A DNA stretch of 64,000 nucleotides from CAVYXZ01 sp965223835 (GCA_965223835.1 CBDCXQ010000001.1:3844001-3908000), one strand, 5' to 3'; positions 35,061-43,998 are shown, counted from the stretch's first letter. Made by a program: numbers and translations. Notes: generated by a model from the sequence alone, not told the origin.

Positions 35061-35594
35061 ATGCGTAAAATTTTTGTAACTGAATTTTTGTCGCTCGATG
35101 GTGTGATGGAAAATCCGGGCTGGACTTTTCCGTATTGGAACGATGAAATAGCCGCGTTCAAAGGAGAAGAAACTGCGGCAGCAGATGCCTTACTATTAGG
35201 GCGCATCACTTATGAAGGCTTTGCGGCGGCCTGGCCGGAGAGCGAGGACGAAGGGGCAGAATACTTTAACAACGTGCGCAAATACGTGGTGTCAACAACA
35301 CTGGATCAGGCGAATTGGAACAACTCCAGGTTGATCAAAGACAATGTCGTAGCCGAAATTACCCAACTCAAACAGCAGGCGGGTAAGGCCATCGCCGTCC
35401 ACGGCAGCGCGACCCTGGCACAAACACTCCTTCAGGAAAATCTCGTCGATGAAATTCGGCTGCTGGTCTATCCGGTCGTTCTGGGCAGCGGTAAACGTCT
35501 CTTTAGCGACACGACCAAAGCGGACTTAAATCTGGTCAGCTCGCAATCGTTCAGTTCGGGCGTGGTAGCGCTCATCTATCAACCGGCGACCTAG
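35061..35594 (+). CDS. Dihydrofolate reductase family protein (RibD C-terminal-like)
   Basis: ATG 35061 (MRKIFVTEFLSLDGVMENPG) is chosen because GGGAG lies nine bases upstream. The 177 residues contain the DHFR-like core of the YyaP/YwjB and RibD-C families: LSLDGVMENP, ALLLGRITYEGFAAAWP, KYVVSTTL, AVHGSATLAQTLL and LVYPVVLGSGKRLF. These proteins use NADPH for unknown or riboflavin-related reductions. It follows the AraC regulator in the same direction and may be controlled by it. Confidence 0.88.
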   Translation: MRKIFVTEFLSLDGVMENPGWTFPYWNDEIAAFKGEETAAADALLLGRITYEGFAAAWPESEDEGAEYFNNVRKYVVSTTLDQANWNNSRLIKDNVVAEITQLKQQAGKAIAVHGSATLAQTLLQENLVDEIRLLVYPVVLGSGKRLFSDTTKADLNLVSSQSFSSGVVALIYQPAT

Positions 35595-35636
35595 CCCTCG
35601 GCACATGCAATGTAATGGATTCGAACCGGCCACTTG

Positions 35637-36443
35637 CTAGGCCCAACCATGCTTATCTTTAATGAGTTCAAAGGCTTCGGCCAGCAGACGGAACTTTTCT
35701 TCTGCGACAACTTTGGGCAATGCGCTAACGTCCGGGTGAACATTAAACACCTGCCGCCGGAACGCAATCTTGACTTCATCGTAGGTAGCACTCACGGGTA
35801 CGTTCAACGTCTCACAAGCACGTTCAAAGGGCGTTTTTTCTCGATTGGCCCAGGCGGGTTTGCCTGGCCGGGGGCGCGGCTGCTGGTGAGTCTGATCGGC
35901 AGTGCGTGGCTGGAAATTGGGCTGCCAGAACACATCGCGACCAAAGTGGGCCGTCAACCAGAAACCTTTAATATACTGGGGCTTGAAGGCCACTCGCCCA
36001 TAATGGATCTTTTCCAGCTTGACCGGCGGTCCAAAGCGGGCTTGATGTTGCTCGGTACCGTTTAAGCGCTCGAAATGAAGTTGCAACAACCGCTTTTCTT
36101 TACCATAGAGTGGATAGGTATAGAGGCGTTCGTTACTCAGCGTATGTAACGCCAGCATCCATTCCGCCGGTTGTAACTGCTGGTTATGGCGCGGCAGCAA
36201 TTGAGGTGCGACAATGAATAGGACGCCGACACCCTCATTGGTCGTATGCTGAACGATGTTCCGCACGGCGCGTGTGCGGGGCGCATCAGTGACCACGTAA
36301 ATATTGACAACCACGCCGGTCCACAGGGCCAGCCGCAGCGAAGGATCCAGCCCACGCGTATCGGGCAGAATAACACATTCTTGCACCCCAACCAGTGACC
36401 GCACTTCCGACCACAGCCATTTTTTGAGTTCAGTTACATTCAT
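35637..36443 (-). CDS. J-domain protein with novel N-terminal domain
   Basis: This 268-residue protein places a DnaJ domain at the C-terminus (about 203-268): ACETLNVPVSATYDEVKIAF, then the HPD motif in NVHPDVSA and a closing AEAFELIKDK. J domains stimulate DnaK-type chaperones. The first 170 residues, with YVVTDAPRTRAVRNIVQ and VGVLFIVAPQLLP, look like an alpha/beta fold I do not recognise; a Pro/Arg-rich linker joins the two. Its start overlaps the stop of the upstream membrane-protein gene by four bases, so the pair are coupled. Confidence 0.78.
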   Translation of the reverse strand: MNVTELKKWLWSEVRSLVGVQECVILPDTRGLDPSLRLALWTGVVVNIYVVTDAPRTRAVRNIVQHTTNEGVGVLFIVAPQLLPRHNQQLQPAEWMLALHTLSNERLYTYPLYGKEKRLLQLHFERLNGTEQHQARFGPPVKLEKIHYGRVAFKPQYIKGFWLTAHFGRDVFWQPNFQPRTADQTHQQPRPRPGKPAWANREKTPFERACETLNVPVSATYDEVKIAFRRQVFNVHPDVSALPKVVAEEKFRLLAEAFELIKDKHGWA

Positions 36444-36874
36444 GACGACGACTGTGCAATCTCGCGCTGCCCGCGCCAGGCCAACCAGCCCAGACCAACA
36501 CTTAGCCCGATCAGGCTACCACCTACCGCCCAGATTGGCGCCCGCTGTAAGATCGCCAGCATGACCGAGGGCGGATAATCCGGGAAAATATGACCATGAC
36601 GGGCGTTCTTAAAGAACATCAAAGTAATCACAGCTATACTGGTTAAGGCACCCATCAAGCCACCTAATAACGCGCCAATCGGCGGAAGATAGCGGTCCAC
36701 CGAACGTAATTTGACCAGTTTATCAATAGTGGTTAAGGCGATGATGAGAAAAGCGGCACCCAACCCCAAAAACACCACCGGACCAATCGTCACATCCTCC
36801 ACTGACAGCCAGAAAAACAGGCTGATGCCATAAACGATTACCAACCAGCGCAGGCGGCGTCTGCTCGGGCGCAT
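36440..36874 (-). CDS. Four-helix membrane protein coupled to the J-domain gene
   Basis: This 144-residue protein has four hydrophobic segments (about 10-25, 29-47, 65-85 and 111-132) with short polar loops and basic ends. I recognise no family. It starts within three bases of the upstream GH13 gene stop and overlaps the J-domain gene by ATGA, so all three are co-transcribed. It could recruit the J-domain protein to the membrane, but nothing in the sequence proves it. Confidence 0.6.
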   Translation of the reverse strand: MRPSRRRLRWLVIVYGISLFFWLSVEDVTIGPVVFLGLGAAFLIIALTTIDKLVKLRSVDRYLPPIGALLGGLMGALTSIAVITLMFFKNARHGHIFPDYPPSVMLAILQRAPIWAVGGSLIGLSVGLGWLAWRGQREIAQSSS

Positions 36875-36876
36875 TA

Positions 36877-38421
36877 TTATTGTTTTTCAAAAACGAAGAT
36901 ATGCGATTGGTATGGCGTGAGATCAATGTAGAGGCCAGGCCGCACCATCTGATCGCCATCGCGGACATAATCATCACCGTTCAACACGTCGCGCAAGCGC
37001 CACTGATGGCCGCCCATTTCGGGCCAGGGACTCAAGTTAATCACGGCCTGGGCCTGGGCACCCGTCAGGTTCACGATAATCAGCCGATGCTCGTCGCCCG
37101 CCGACCAACCATGCGCAATCAGCCGATCATAAGAGTTGTTATTGCTCCACGCCGGGAACAAATTAAACATGCGCCATTTGCCAGTCTGATAAATGGGTGC
37201 CCGCAGCTCTGCCAGCAACTTGCGGTAATAGGCAACTAATTCGGCATCGACTGGCTCGTTAGGCGCCCGCCCGATGTGGACAGGCAGTTTGGCTCGCCGC
37301 CCCTGGAACTGACCATCATGCAGCAGCAATGCCCCGGGTAACGTCGCTGCCAGGACAATTGCCGGACGATTTTTCTGCGCTCCCAGCGATGTATAGGCAC
37401 GCGGTTCATCATGATTTTCGGTGAAACGCACCAGGCGGCGCTGATATGCAATGTCCGCGATCAAGTGGACTCGGACTTCACGCGGGCCACCACCCACCAG
37501 GCGATCATACAGCATCTTGTCATACGTCAGGTCAAAACCTAACTGCTGCATATCAAATTCCATATTCCAGTAGACTTCAGCTATGAACTTGAAATCCGGA
37601 TACTGTTCTTTAATTGGTGGGATCACGTCATCCCAGAACTCGGTTTGAGCGACGAAATCCTCATCATAATAGCCACGCCAGGTTTGTTTGAAGATCCGGT
37701 TGACGAGCAGCATTGCCATGTCGCAACGCAACCCATCGCATTGACTCGCCATCTCCAACAAGGCCGCACCAATGGCTTGCCGAAATCCCGGATGCAGTGC
37801 GTTCACTTGCACCGTGTCTGACCACCCAGGAAAGTACGGGTCACGACCATGCGCCATAATGAGCGGACGGCCCCAGGCATCCTGGGCACTGAAAAAATCC
37901 GACGGGCGCTGCTTGAGGTCTTTGGACCGGCCCTGAATCAAATAATCGGGATGCTGCTGAATCCAGGGATGATCGAACGCCATGTGATTAGGGACATAAT
38001 CTAAAATCAGGCGGATTCCACGTGTTCGTAACTGTTCGCGGAAACTCGCCAGTGCGGCACGACCACCAAACTGTTCATCAACTTCATAGTGCTGCACAGC
38101 ATAGGGCGACCCCACAATATCCACCACCGGATTGATGTCGGGTAGCGCGGGACGATACTCATGGACATACTGGCGGGCTTGTAAACGCCCCTGAGTGCTG
38201 CGTGCCCACACCCCCATCATCCAAACCGCATCCAGGCCAAAATCGGCCAGTTCATCCAGCACCCCATCGGGCACGTTATCTAAATTGATTTCATACCCAT
38301 ATTCCTGACTGAGCGTGTGCAGCCAGACCCAGGTGTTAATCTCATAAATGGTCGGTTTGATCGGCCAGGACGCCATCTCATTTCTCGCCGGCAGCGTTTG
38401 GTTCGTTTGATTGGCAAGCAT
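36877..38421 (-). CDS. Alpha-amylase family glycosidase (GH13)
   Basis: ATG 38421 is preferred over TTG 38451, giving 514 residues; ATG 38376 is also possible. The (beta/alpha)8 barrel motifs are present: region I DYVPNHMAFDHP, region II GLRCDMAMLLVNR (Asp nucleophile), region III FIAEVYWNMEFD (Glu acid/base) and region IV FTENHDEPRAY. The C-terminal beta domain ends LTPYQSHIFVFEKQ. It acts on alpha-glucans or related oligosaccharides, probably in the cytoplasm because no signal peptide is visible. It is first gene of a three-gene unit. Confidence 0.9.
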   Translation of the reverse strand: MLANQTNQTLPARNEMASWPIKPTIYEINTWVWLHTLSQEYGYEINLDNVPDGVLDELADFGLDAVWMMGVWARSTQGRLQARQYVHEYRPALPDINPVVDIVGSPYAVQHYEVDEQFGGRAALASFREQLRTRGIRLILDYVPNHMAFDHPWIQQHPDYLIQGRSKDLKQRPSDFFSAQDAWGRPLIMAHGRDPYFPGWSDTVQVNALHPGFRQAIGAALLEMASQCDGLRCDMAMLLVNRIFKQTWRGYYDEDFVAQTEFWDDVIPPIKEQYPDFKFIAEVYWNMEFDMQQLGFDLTYDKMLYDRLVGGGPREVRVHLIADIAYQRRLVRFTENHDEPRAYTSLGAQKNRPAIVLAATLPGALLLHDGQFQGRRAKLPVHIGRAPNEPVDAELVAYYRKLLAELRAPIYQTGKWRMFNLFPAWSNNNSYDRLIAHGWSAGDEHRLIIVNLTGAQAQAVINLSPWPEMGGHQWRLRDVLNGDDYVRDGDQMVRPGLYIDLTPYQSHIFVFEKQ

Positions 38422-38639
38422 TTCTGAAGTACACCCTTTTGCGTATCCCAATCTAAAATCTTAAGCCTATGATACCATTCACGCAACCGACCAGAGCAAG
38501 TTTAGGCAAAGATTTCTCAATTATTAACCTTTGTTTTCACCACCGCGCAATCACGTTCATTTCGATAAACGTGATTAAATTTTCCGCCGAGGTGAGAAGT
38601 TGTTGTAAACTGAAGGGTGAGGAAATCTGGAGGATGAGG

Positions 38640-39704
38640 ATGAAACGCAGACGGCGTAAATCCAGAATTCGGCGCAAGGGCCTGCAACGCGAATCGTTAC
38701 ACCACATACCCCCGGCTGTCGATCTGCAACGAGCCATCAAATCGGGTCATTATACACCCGAGACGGTGCTTGCTTTACAGCAGGTTGCTGGCAATCAGGC
38801 TGCAATCCAACGCGCTCCAGGCGGTTCAGTTCCACCCAGCCCCACGAAAGCCCAGACAGCAGCCGAAAAACGCCTTAAAGAAATCATCGCCAGTTTAAAA
38901 GCCGACAAAAAGAATGATGGCAAAACCGATAGTGAACAGTATCAAAAGGCGTTGATTGCGGCCCTTAAGGGGTTTATTGCCACCGACCTCGGCAAGAAGA
39001 TCAAAGCCAGAGCGTTGAAAAAAGCTCTAAGCGCCGACGGTTTACCTTTGACGATATTGTTAGGGTCAGGTGTAATCGCCGGCATGTTTGCCGCCAATGT
39101 TGGCATCCCTGGTATCCCTGATATTGAATTGAGTGATGATTTATCGCTCTCGCTTGAAATCGAAGGCTCCATGCAAAACCCCACCGGCATCAAGTTTGCC
39201 TTTAAATATCGGTTCGGCGGCGCGGCCAAACCGGAGAAAAAGAGCCAGAGCGCGGACCCCAGAAAGCTGTCACCCGAAATGCTTAAGGCGATTCAAGATC
39301 TGGATAAGCGGCTCATCGCGGACTGGATTGTGGCGCGTGCCGAATGGGAGTATGTGATTGCTGGGCCAGATGAAGAAGATGCCAAACAAAAGCGCCACGA
39401 AGAGCTGAAGGCGAATGCGGCTGGTTTGCCCGATGTGCATATGGTGAGCGAAGCACTGGTTCAGCTCTTGATTGATAAAGCCGGTGACAGGCGTATAGAG
39501 TTTGACCTGAAACATGGCAACAATGAAGTGTGGAATCAATTTTACGAATTGAAGGGGCTGGAAAAAGTATTTGAACTGATTGTCACCACGATTGTGCCGC
39601 TGCTCCCGACCACCGCACAAACCATTGAAGAAATTGTATTCAAATGTGGCAAGCAGGACCCCATAAAAATTGAGGTCGAGAAAGAAGAAGCTAAGGAAGA
39701 TTAA
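38640..39704 (+). CDS. Protein with contractile-injection-system cargo-like N-terminus
   Basis: ATG 38640 follows GGAGG by six bases; a longer frame from 38469 has an unlikely leader. The 354 residues begin with an Arg-rich stretch (MKRRRRKSRIRRKG), then PPAVDLQRAIKSG and VLALQQVAGNQAAIQR (about 43-58). The last resembles the LQxxxGNxAxxRL element common near the N-terminus of DUF4157 and other proteins linked to extracellular contractile injection systems. A Pro/Lys linker leads to a hydrophobic segment (about 140-160) and a beta-rich part. The C-terminal 200 residues match nothing I know. No injection-system structural genes are in the window. Confidence 0.55.
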   Translation: MKRRRRKSRIRRKGLQRESLHHIPPAVDLQRAIKSGHYTPETVLALQQVAGNQAAIQRAPGGSVPPSPTKAQTAAEKRLKEIIASLKADKKNDGKTDSEQYQKALIAALKGFIATDLGKKIKARALKKALSADGLPLTILLGSGVIAGMFAANVGIPGIPDIELSDDLSLSLEIEGSMQNPTGIKFAFKYRFGGAAKPEKKSQSADPRKLSPEMLKAIQDLDKRLIADWIVARAEWEYVIAGPDEEDAKQKRHEELKANAAGLPDVHMVSEALVQLLIDKAGDRRIEFDLKHGNNEVWNQFYELKGLEKVFELIVTTIVPLLPTTAQTIEEIVFKCGKQDPIKIEVEKEEAKED

Positions 39705-39747
39705 GCGCAATAATCAGACAACAATTCTTTGCCCAGATGAAGTCGAA

Positions 39748-39905
39748 TTATTCCTGTGCCTGTAACATGTCGGCAATACTGAACCGTTGTTTAAAGGTGA
39801 AGGCCAGTGGAGTGGGGCCGTGCGCCTTGAGGTAAGACAGCTTCTCTCGGGCTTCGTCCAGCGTCGGTTGATGTCCCGCAGGCACCCACCACAACACTAA
39901 CGGGG
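39748..39905 (-). pseudogene. C-terminal remnant of a DUF3291 family protein
   Basis: The minus strand reads LVLWWVPAGHQPTLDEAREK and then LSYLKAHGPTPLAFTFKQRF with a stop at 39748. This is the conserved C-terminus of DUF3291 proteins (xLWWVPxGHxPTxxEAxxRL, HGPTPxAFTF). A TGA lies in frame shortly upstream (around 39920), and the N-terminal two thirds of the family is absent. The rest of 39906-40140 shows no gene. It is probably a decayed gene. Confidence 0.65.
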
Positions 39906-40140
39906 GAAACCAATTTCATCGAGGAAGTTGGTTAAAGGGGTATCCTATTCGTCCTGATTCCTCAATGAGACGCAGCAACGCTTGGTGACCAAGCCGAACG
40001 TTTTTGATTCTTACCCCGATAACTTCCCTTTCGCGCTCAACACGGATTCAGCCTGGCTATAAACTCAGAGTCCATTGTAGTTGTGTACATCGTCCAATAA
40101 GGTAACATCTAGACAATACTTTTTGGAAAGGATATTTTTG

Positions 40141-41316
40141 ATGGGCAACTCGCTCAAAATTACCCGCATTGATGTGCATCAATATCAATGGCAAGCGCCC
40201 AACCTCGGCGCCGATGACGATTACAACGGCTTCAATCTCGTTTATCAGCCAGGACCGGGCAAACCGCGCACCGGCCATATCCTGCAAATCCACACTGACC
40301 AGGGCATCACGGGTGAATTTGCCGGTGGTACAGCGGTGGATTACGCGCAGTTGGCGATGTTTACGCACTATTTAATAGGACGTAATCCGTTGGAACGCGA
40401 ACTGATTTACAACGATGTCAAACGCGCCCTCCGCAAGTATGACCGCATGAGCATGGGGCCAGTAGACATCGCCCTTTGGGACATCGCCGGGAAGCTCTAC
40501 AATGCACCCGTCTGGGAATTGCTGGGTGGTTGGAAAACATCGTTACCCGCCTATGCCTCGACGTTTCACGGTGATGAAAACGGCGGCCTCAATACACCGG
40601 AAGCTTTCGCCGATTTTGCGGTTCAGTGTCAGGAGATGGGTTACAAGGCTTACAAAATTCACGGTTGGCCCCATGCGCCGATTCAGCGCGAAGTCGCCAA
40701 TGTGCTGGCGGTACGCGAACGAGTCGGCCCTGACATGGACTTAATGTTGGACCCGGCCTGTGAATACGAAACCTTCGCTGATACATTACGCGTGGGTCGC
40801 GCCTGTGACGAAGCCGATTTTTTCTGGTACGAAGATCCCTTCAAAGATGGTGGCATCTCGGTCTCTGCCCATCGCAAGCTACGTCAGATGATTAAGACGC
40901 CGATTCTCATGGGCGAACACATCCGTACACTGGAGCCTAAAGTGGATGCAGCCGTTGCTGAAGCGCTGGATTATATGCGCGTTAATCCGACCTATGACCT
41001 GGGCATCACCGGCGCGATGAAAGTCGCCCATGCCGCCGAAGGGCTGGGATTGGATGTCGAACTTCATGGCGGTGGTCCCGCCCAGCGCCACTGCATGGCA
41101 GCTATCCGCAATACCAATTATTATGAACTGGGTCTGGTTCATCCGCTGGCAGCGAGTTCCGGGCCGCCCATTTACGCCGATGGTTACAACGGCGACAATC
41201 TGGATTCGATTGATGCCAACGGCCATGTTCCAGTGCCCGATGGTCCGGGGTTGGGCACAACGTATGATTGGGATTTCATCAACGCCAGTCGCACTGGCCT
41301 GAAAAGCTACCCTTAA
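40141..41316 (+). CDS. Mandelate racemase/muconate lactonizing enzyme family protein (enolase superfamily)
   Basis: ATG 40141 (MGNSLKITRIDVHQYQW) follows GGAAAGG; 391 residues. It has the enolase-superfamily capping domain and barrel: K172-I-H174, metal ligands D204 (LMLDPACEY), E231 (FWYEDPFKD) and E259 (LMGEHIRTL), and a D286/H309 pair (YDLGITG, VELHGGG). This is the same K-x-H arrangement as the enzyme encoded at 3263-4396, so the two may be distant paralogues with different acid-sugar or acid substrates. The M24-like gene follows after 12 bases. Confidence 0.88.
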   Translation: MGNSLKITRIDVHQYQWQAPNLGADDDYNGFNLVYQPGPGKPRTGHILQIHTDQGITGEFAGGTAVDYAQLAMFTHYLIGRNPLERELIYNDVKRALRKYDRMSMGPVDIALWDIAGKLYNAPVWELLGGWKTSLPAYASTFHGDENGGLNTPEAFADFAVQCQEMGYKAYKIHGWPHAPIQREVANVLAVRERVGPDMDLMLDPACEYETFADTLRVGRACDEADFFWYEDPFKDGGISVSAHRKLRQMIKTPILMGEHIRTLEPKVDAAVAEALDYMRVNPTYDLGITGAMKVAHAAEGLGLDVELHGGGPAQRHCMAAIRNTNYYELGLVHPLAASSGPPIYADGYNGDNLDSIDANGHVPVPDGPGLGTTYDWDFINASRTGLKSYP

Positions 41317-41328
41317 ACGGAGGCTGCT

Positions 41329-42732
41329 ATGTCGCGCCCAGTTGAACTCGTACCCATTGATTTACCTGAATTTGGCCTGCCAACGGTTGAGCCACTCATC
41401 ACTGCCGCTATGTACCGAGAGCGTATCCGGCGGTTATATGAACGGGCAGCCGATTACGACCTGTTTGTTGTTTATGGGGACCGTGAGCACAGCGCGAATA
41501 TGGCGTATCTGACAGGCTATGACCCGCGTTTTGAAGAAGCGTTGCTTATCCTCGACATTCAGTCCCAGTCGAAACCAATGCTGCTGGTCGGCAATGAAGG
41601 CTATGGCTATGCCCGGATCAGCCCGATTATTGATGACCTGGAGGTTGTTCTTTACCAGAGTTTCAGTCTGCTCGGTCAGGATCGCAGTGCAAGTCCACCG
41701 CTGGCGACGCTTCTACGCGATGCGGGGATCGGCCCCGGCAAAAAGATCGGTGTAGCAGGTTGGAAACATTTCAATGCCCCGGAAACAGCTACACCCGCAG
41801 CGTGGCTGGAAATCCCCTCCTATCTGGTGGATACATTGCGCGACCTGGCCGGTGATGCTCGGCTTGTCAATAACGCCAATGCGATCTTCATGGCTGCTGA
41901 CGGTGGTCTGCGCACGCTCAATGAAGTGACACAACTGGCCCGCTTCGAATTCGCCGCAACCTATAGCTCACAAAGCGTGCGAAATGTCTTGTTTGGCGTT
42001 AAGCCGGGAATGACGGAACTGGAAGCCGCCACCCTGGCTCAATTGAACGGCTTGCCCCTATCATGTCATTTTATGCTATCGGCAGGCGATCGGGCCTTTC
42101 TGGGAATGGGCAGTCCATCAGCCCGACGCATTCAGCCAGGCGATCCATTTACCACCGCAGTCGGCGTTTGGGGTGCCTTGAACAGCCGGGCCGGGTTCAT
42201 GGTTGCTAGCGCTGTGGAACTCCCTGCCGGGATTCAGGATTACATAGAGAAATTGGTCGCGCCCTATTTCAGCGCTATCGTCGCGTGGTATGAACATATT
42301 GGTATTGGGGTAGCAGGCGGCAAATTATATGAAATTATTCACGACCGCATCGGCGATCCGTTCTACGGCGTCCATTTAAACCCCGGCCATCTGATCCACC
42401 TGGATGAATGGGTCGATTCGCCAATCTATGCTGGATCAACTGAAATGTTACAATCAGGCATGGCGTTGCAAGTTGACGTTATCCCAGCGACAGGCTCAAC
42501 CTATTTCACAACCAATATCGAAGATGGCATCGCCCTGGCGGATGCAGATTTGCGAGCGCAATTCGCCGCGCAATACCCTGAAGCCTGGGAACGGATTCAA
42601 GCGCGGCGGGCGTTTATGCAAACCACACTTGGCGTTCAATTGAAGCCCGAAGTCTTGCCTTTCTCAAACATACCCGCCTACCTTCCACCCTTCTTGCTCG
42701 CACCTGTGCACGCCATGTGTGTAAAGGAATAA
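41329..42732 (+). CDS. M24-family protein (creatinase/Xaa-Pro aminopeptidase-like) without visible metal ligands
   Basis: This 467-residue protein has a creatinase N-terminal domain (about 20-190) and a pita-bread C-terminal domain. The region that normally carries two Asp metal ligands reads GDPFTTAVGVWGALNSRAGF, lacking both. The later GH motif (NPGHLIHLDEW) and an Asp/Glu pair (ALQVDVIPA, NIEDGIAL) remain. Loss of metal ligands is what distinguishes creatinase, which works without metal, from M24 aminopeptidases. It could hydrolyse a creatine-like compound, but the assignment is open. It lies 12 bases after the enolase-superfamily gene. Confidence 0.75.
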   Translation: MSRPVELVPIDLPEFGLPTVEPLITAAMYRERIRRLYERAADYDLFVVYGDREHSANMAYLTGYDPRFEEALLILDIQSQSKPMLLVGNEGYGYARISPIIDDLEVVLYQSFSLLGQDRSASPPLATLLRDAGIGPGKKIGVAGWKHFNAPETATPAAWLEIPSYLVDTLRDLAGDARLVNNANAIFMAADGGLRTLNEVTQLARFEFAATYSSQSVRNVLFGVKPGMTELEAATLAQLNGLPLSCHFMLSAGDRAFLGMGSPSARRIQPGDPFTTAVGVWGALNSRAGFMVASAVELPAGIQDYIEKLVAPYFSAIVAWYEHIGIGVAGGKLYEIIHDRIGDPFYGVHLNPGHLIHLDEWVDSPIYAGSTEMLQSGMALQVDVIPATGSTYFTTNIEDGIALADADLRAQFAAQYPEAWERIQARRAFMQTTLGVQLKPEVLPFSNIPAYLPPFLLAPVHAMCVKE

Positions 42733-42803
42733 GTTATTATCAGCATGCTCCCACAGTATTGCATAATCCCGAGACCATTTTTGTTATCGAAAAGGAGTAC
42801 GAG

Positions 42804-42869
42804 ATGGGAACCCAGCTACCATTGATAAATTCGGATATTAAGTGCTTAGGAACAGACCATGACAAATGA
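42804..42869 (+). CDS. 21-residue leader-type small ORF
   Basis: ATG 42804 follows AAAGGAG by seven bases, a strong ribosome-binding site, and encodes MGTQLPLINSDIKCLGTDHD plus Lys. It overlaps the next gene start (ATG 42859) in another frame by 11 bases. That gene has only a weak ribosome-binding site, so this frame may couple its translation. No homology is recognised. Confidence 0.3.
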   Translation: MGTQLPLINSDIKCLGTDHDK

Positions 42870-43230
42870 AAAACCCTGGCGTGCGATCGTTCGCGGCGCT
42901 TTTCTGGTTGGATGGACCGAAGCCCCGCAGTCCGAGAAAGACGCTGTTTTCAAAGCCTATCTGGAAATTCATCAACAGTGGGTTTCTAATCTGGGCGTCA
43001 GCTTCATCACGAGCCTCGACGACGAGTTGATGATGGTCGGCTCTCCCGGTGGGCGGCTGTGGAACTTCTACGAGGTCTATGAAATTCCTGACCCGGCTAT
43101 CGTCAAGAAAATGCTGGACTATCTGCGCTACCCGCCAGACGGTCAGCTCCGACTCGATAAATATTTTCGCCTTGAGGTCGTCGTCGGCCACCCAATTGGC
43201 AGCCTGGAACGTATTTTGTCCGGTGATTAA
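42859..43230 (+). CDS. Conserved hypothetical protein
   Basis: This 123-residue soluble protein has no signal peptide or membrane segment. It has IVRGAFLVGWTEAPQSEKDA and the acidic DDELMMVGSPGGRLWNFYEVYEI-like core in pieces, and a C-terminus with HPIGSLERIL. The size, the alternating strands and helices, and the absence of catalytic motifs fit a dimeric ferredoxin-like fold (ABM/YCII-like), but that is a guess. It sits between the M24-like gene and a Ddn-type gene. Confidence 0.55.
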   Translation: MTNEKPWRAIVRGAFLVGWTEAPQSEKDAVFKAYLEIHQQWVSNLGVSFITSLDDELMMVGSPGGRLWNFYEVYEIPDPAIVKKMLDYLRYPPDGQLRLDKYFRLEVVVGHPIGSLERILSGD

Positions 43231-43361
43231 CGTTTAGGTTCCACGAGGGTTGGATCCGCTCGTGAGTAATTTCTTTGCAGATTTCAGAGGACTACACGTA
43301 GATGCCATTGTGTAGCTAAAAGTCAAGCTATCTATTCTGGCTCAGTACAAAGGAGATAAAG

Positions 43362-43802
43362 ATGAGTGAATACATACCTAGCCCTGCGGCGTGGGTCGCC
43401 GAACAAGTCGAACGCTATGAGAGCAGCAATGGTACCGAGGGCACAACCTTAAGGGATACAGGGCTTCCCGTCATCATTGTGACGAATCGTGGGCATAAAA
43501 CGGGTGCCATCCGTAAGACCCCGCTCATGCGTGTCGTGGATGGCAATCGCTACGTTCTCGTGGCATCACAGGGCGGAGCACCAAAACACCCGCAGTGGTT
43601 TCACAATTTAAAAGCCGACCCAAATGTTGAAATACGCGACAAAGCAGAGGTTTATTCGATGCGAGTTCGGGAAGTCGTGGACTCCGTTGAGCGGCAGCGC
43701 CTCTGGAATTTAGCGGTGGCTGCGTACCCGCCATATGAGGAATATCAGCGCAAAACTGACCGTGTGATCCCGGTATTCGTCGCCGAAGTCGTCAACACCT
43801 GA
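43362..43802 (+). CDS. Nitroreductase/deazaflavin (F420)-dependent oxidoreductase family protein
   Basis: This 146-residue protein has a Ddn-type split-barrel: GLPVIIVTNRGHKTGAIRKT near 28-47, GNRYVLVASQGGAPKHPQWF and LKADPNVEIRDK. These are the conserved nucleotide-binding and substrate loops of the F420H2-dependent nitroreductase family. It probably reduces unsaturated or nitro compounds with F420H2 in the cytoplasm. The ribosome-binding site is AAAGGAGAT. It is a single gene with its own 3' gap. F420 use is inferred from the family. Confidence 0.87.
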   Translation: MSEYIPSPAAWVAEQVERYESSNGTEGTTLRDTGLPVIIVTNRGHKTGAIRKTPLMRVVDGNRYVLVASQGGAPKHPQWFHNLKADPNVEIRDKAEVYSMRVREVVDSVERQRLWNLAVAAYPPYEEYQRKTDRVIPVFVAEVVNT

Positions 43803-43989
43803 GCGCGCTTACAATTCCCGGCAGGTATAATCTGTACTATGCCCCGGCAAAAAATTGCTAGTGTACGTCGCGTTTTCGGGTCGCTGAAAAGTCCTCAATA
43901 AATATCAGCGACGGAACGCTGGATGTGCTGCTGTCAAGAACAATTTGATTTCAAATCAACCTGAAATACACGCAGTCCCCGGACGGACT

Positions 43990-43998
43990 TGGTATACT
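43990..43998 (+). promoter_or_regulatory. Extended -10 promoter of the M14 deacylase gene
   Basis: TGGTATACT has the extended -10 TG and a 5/6 -10 (TATACT), 35 bases before ATG 44033. No -35 is clear. GGAG precedes the start. Confidence 0.45.

Noticed and set aside
35595..35636. Minus-strand GGTTCGAATCC resembling a tRNA T-loop
   Set aside because: The flanking bases do not form a T stem or acceptor stem, and no anticodon arm is visible upstream.
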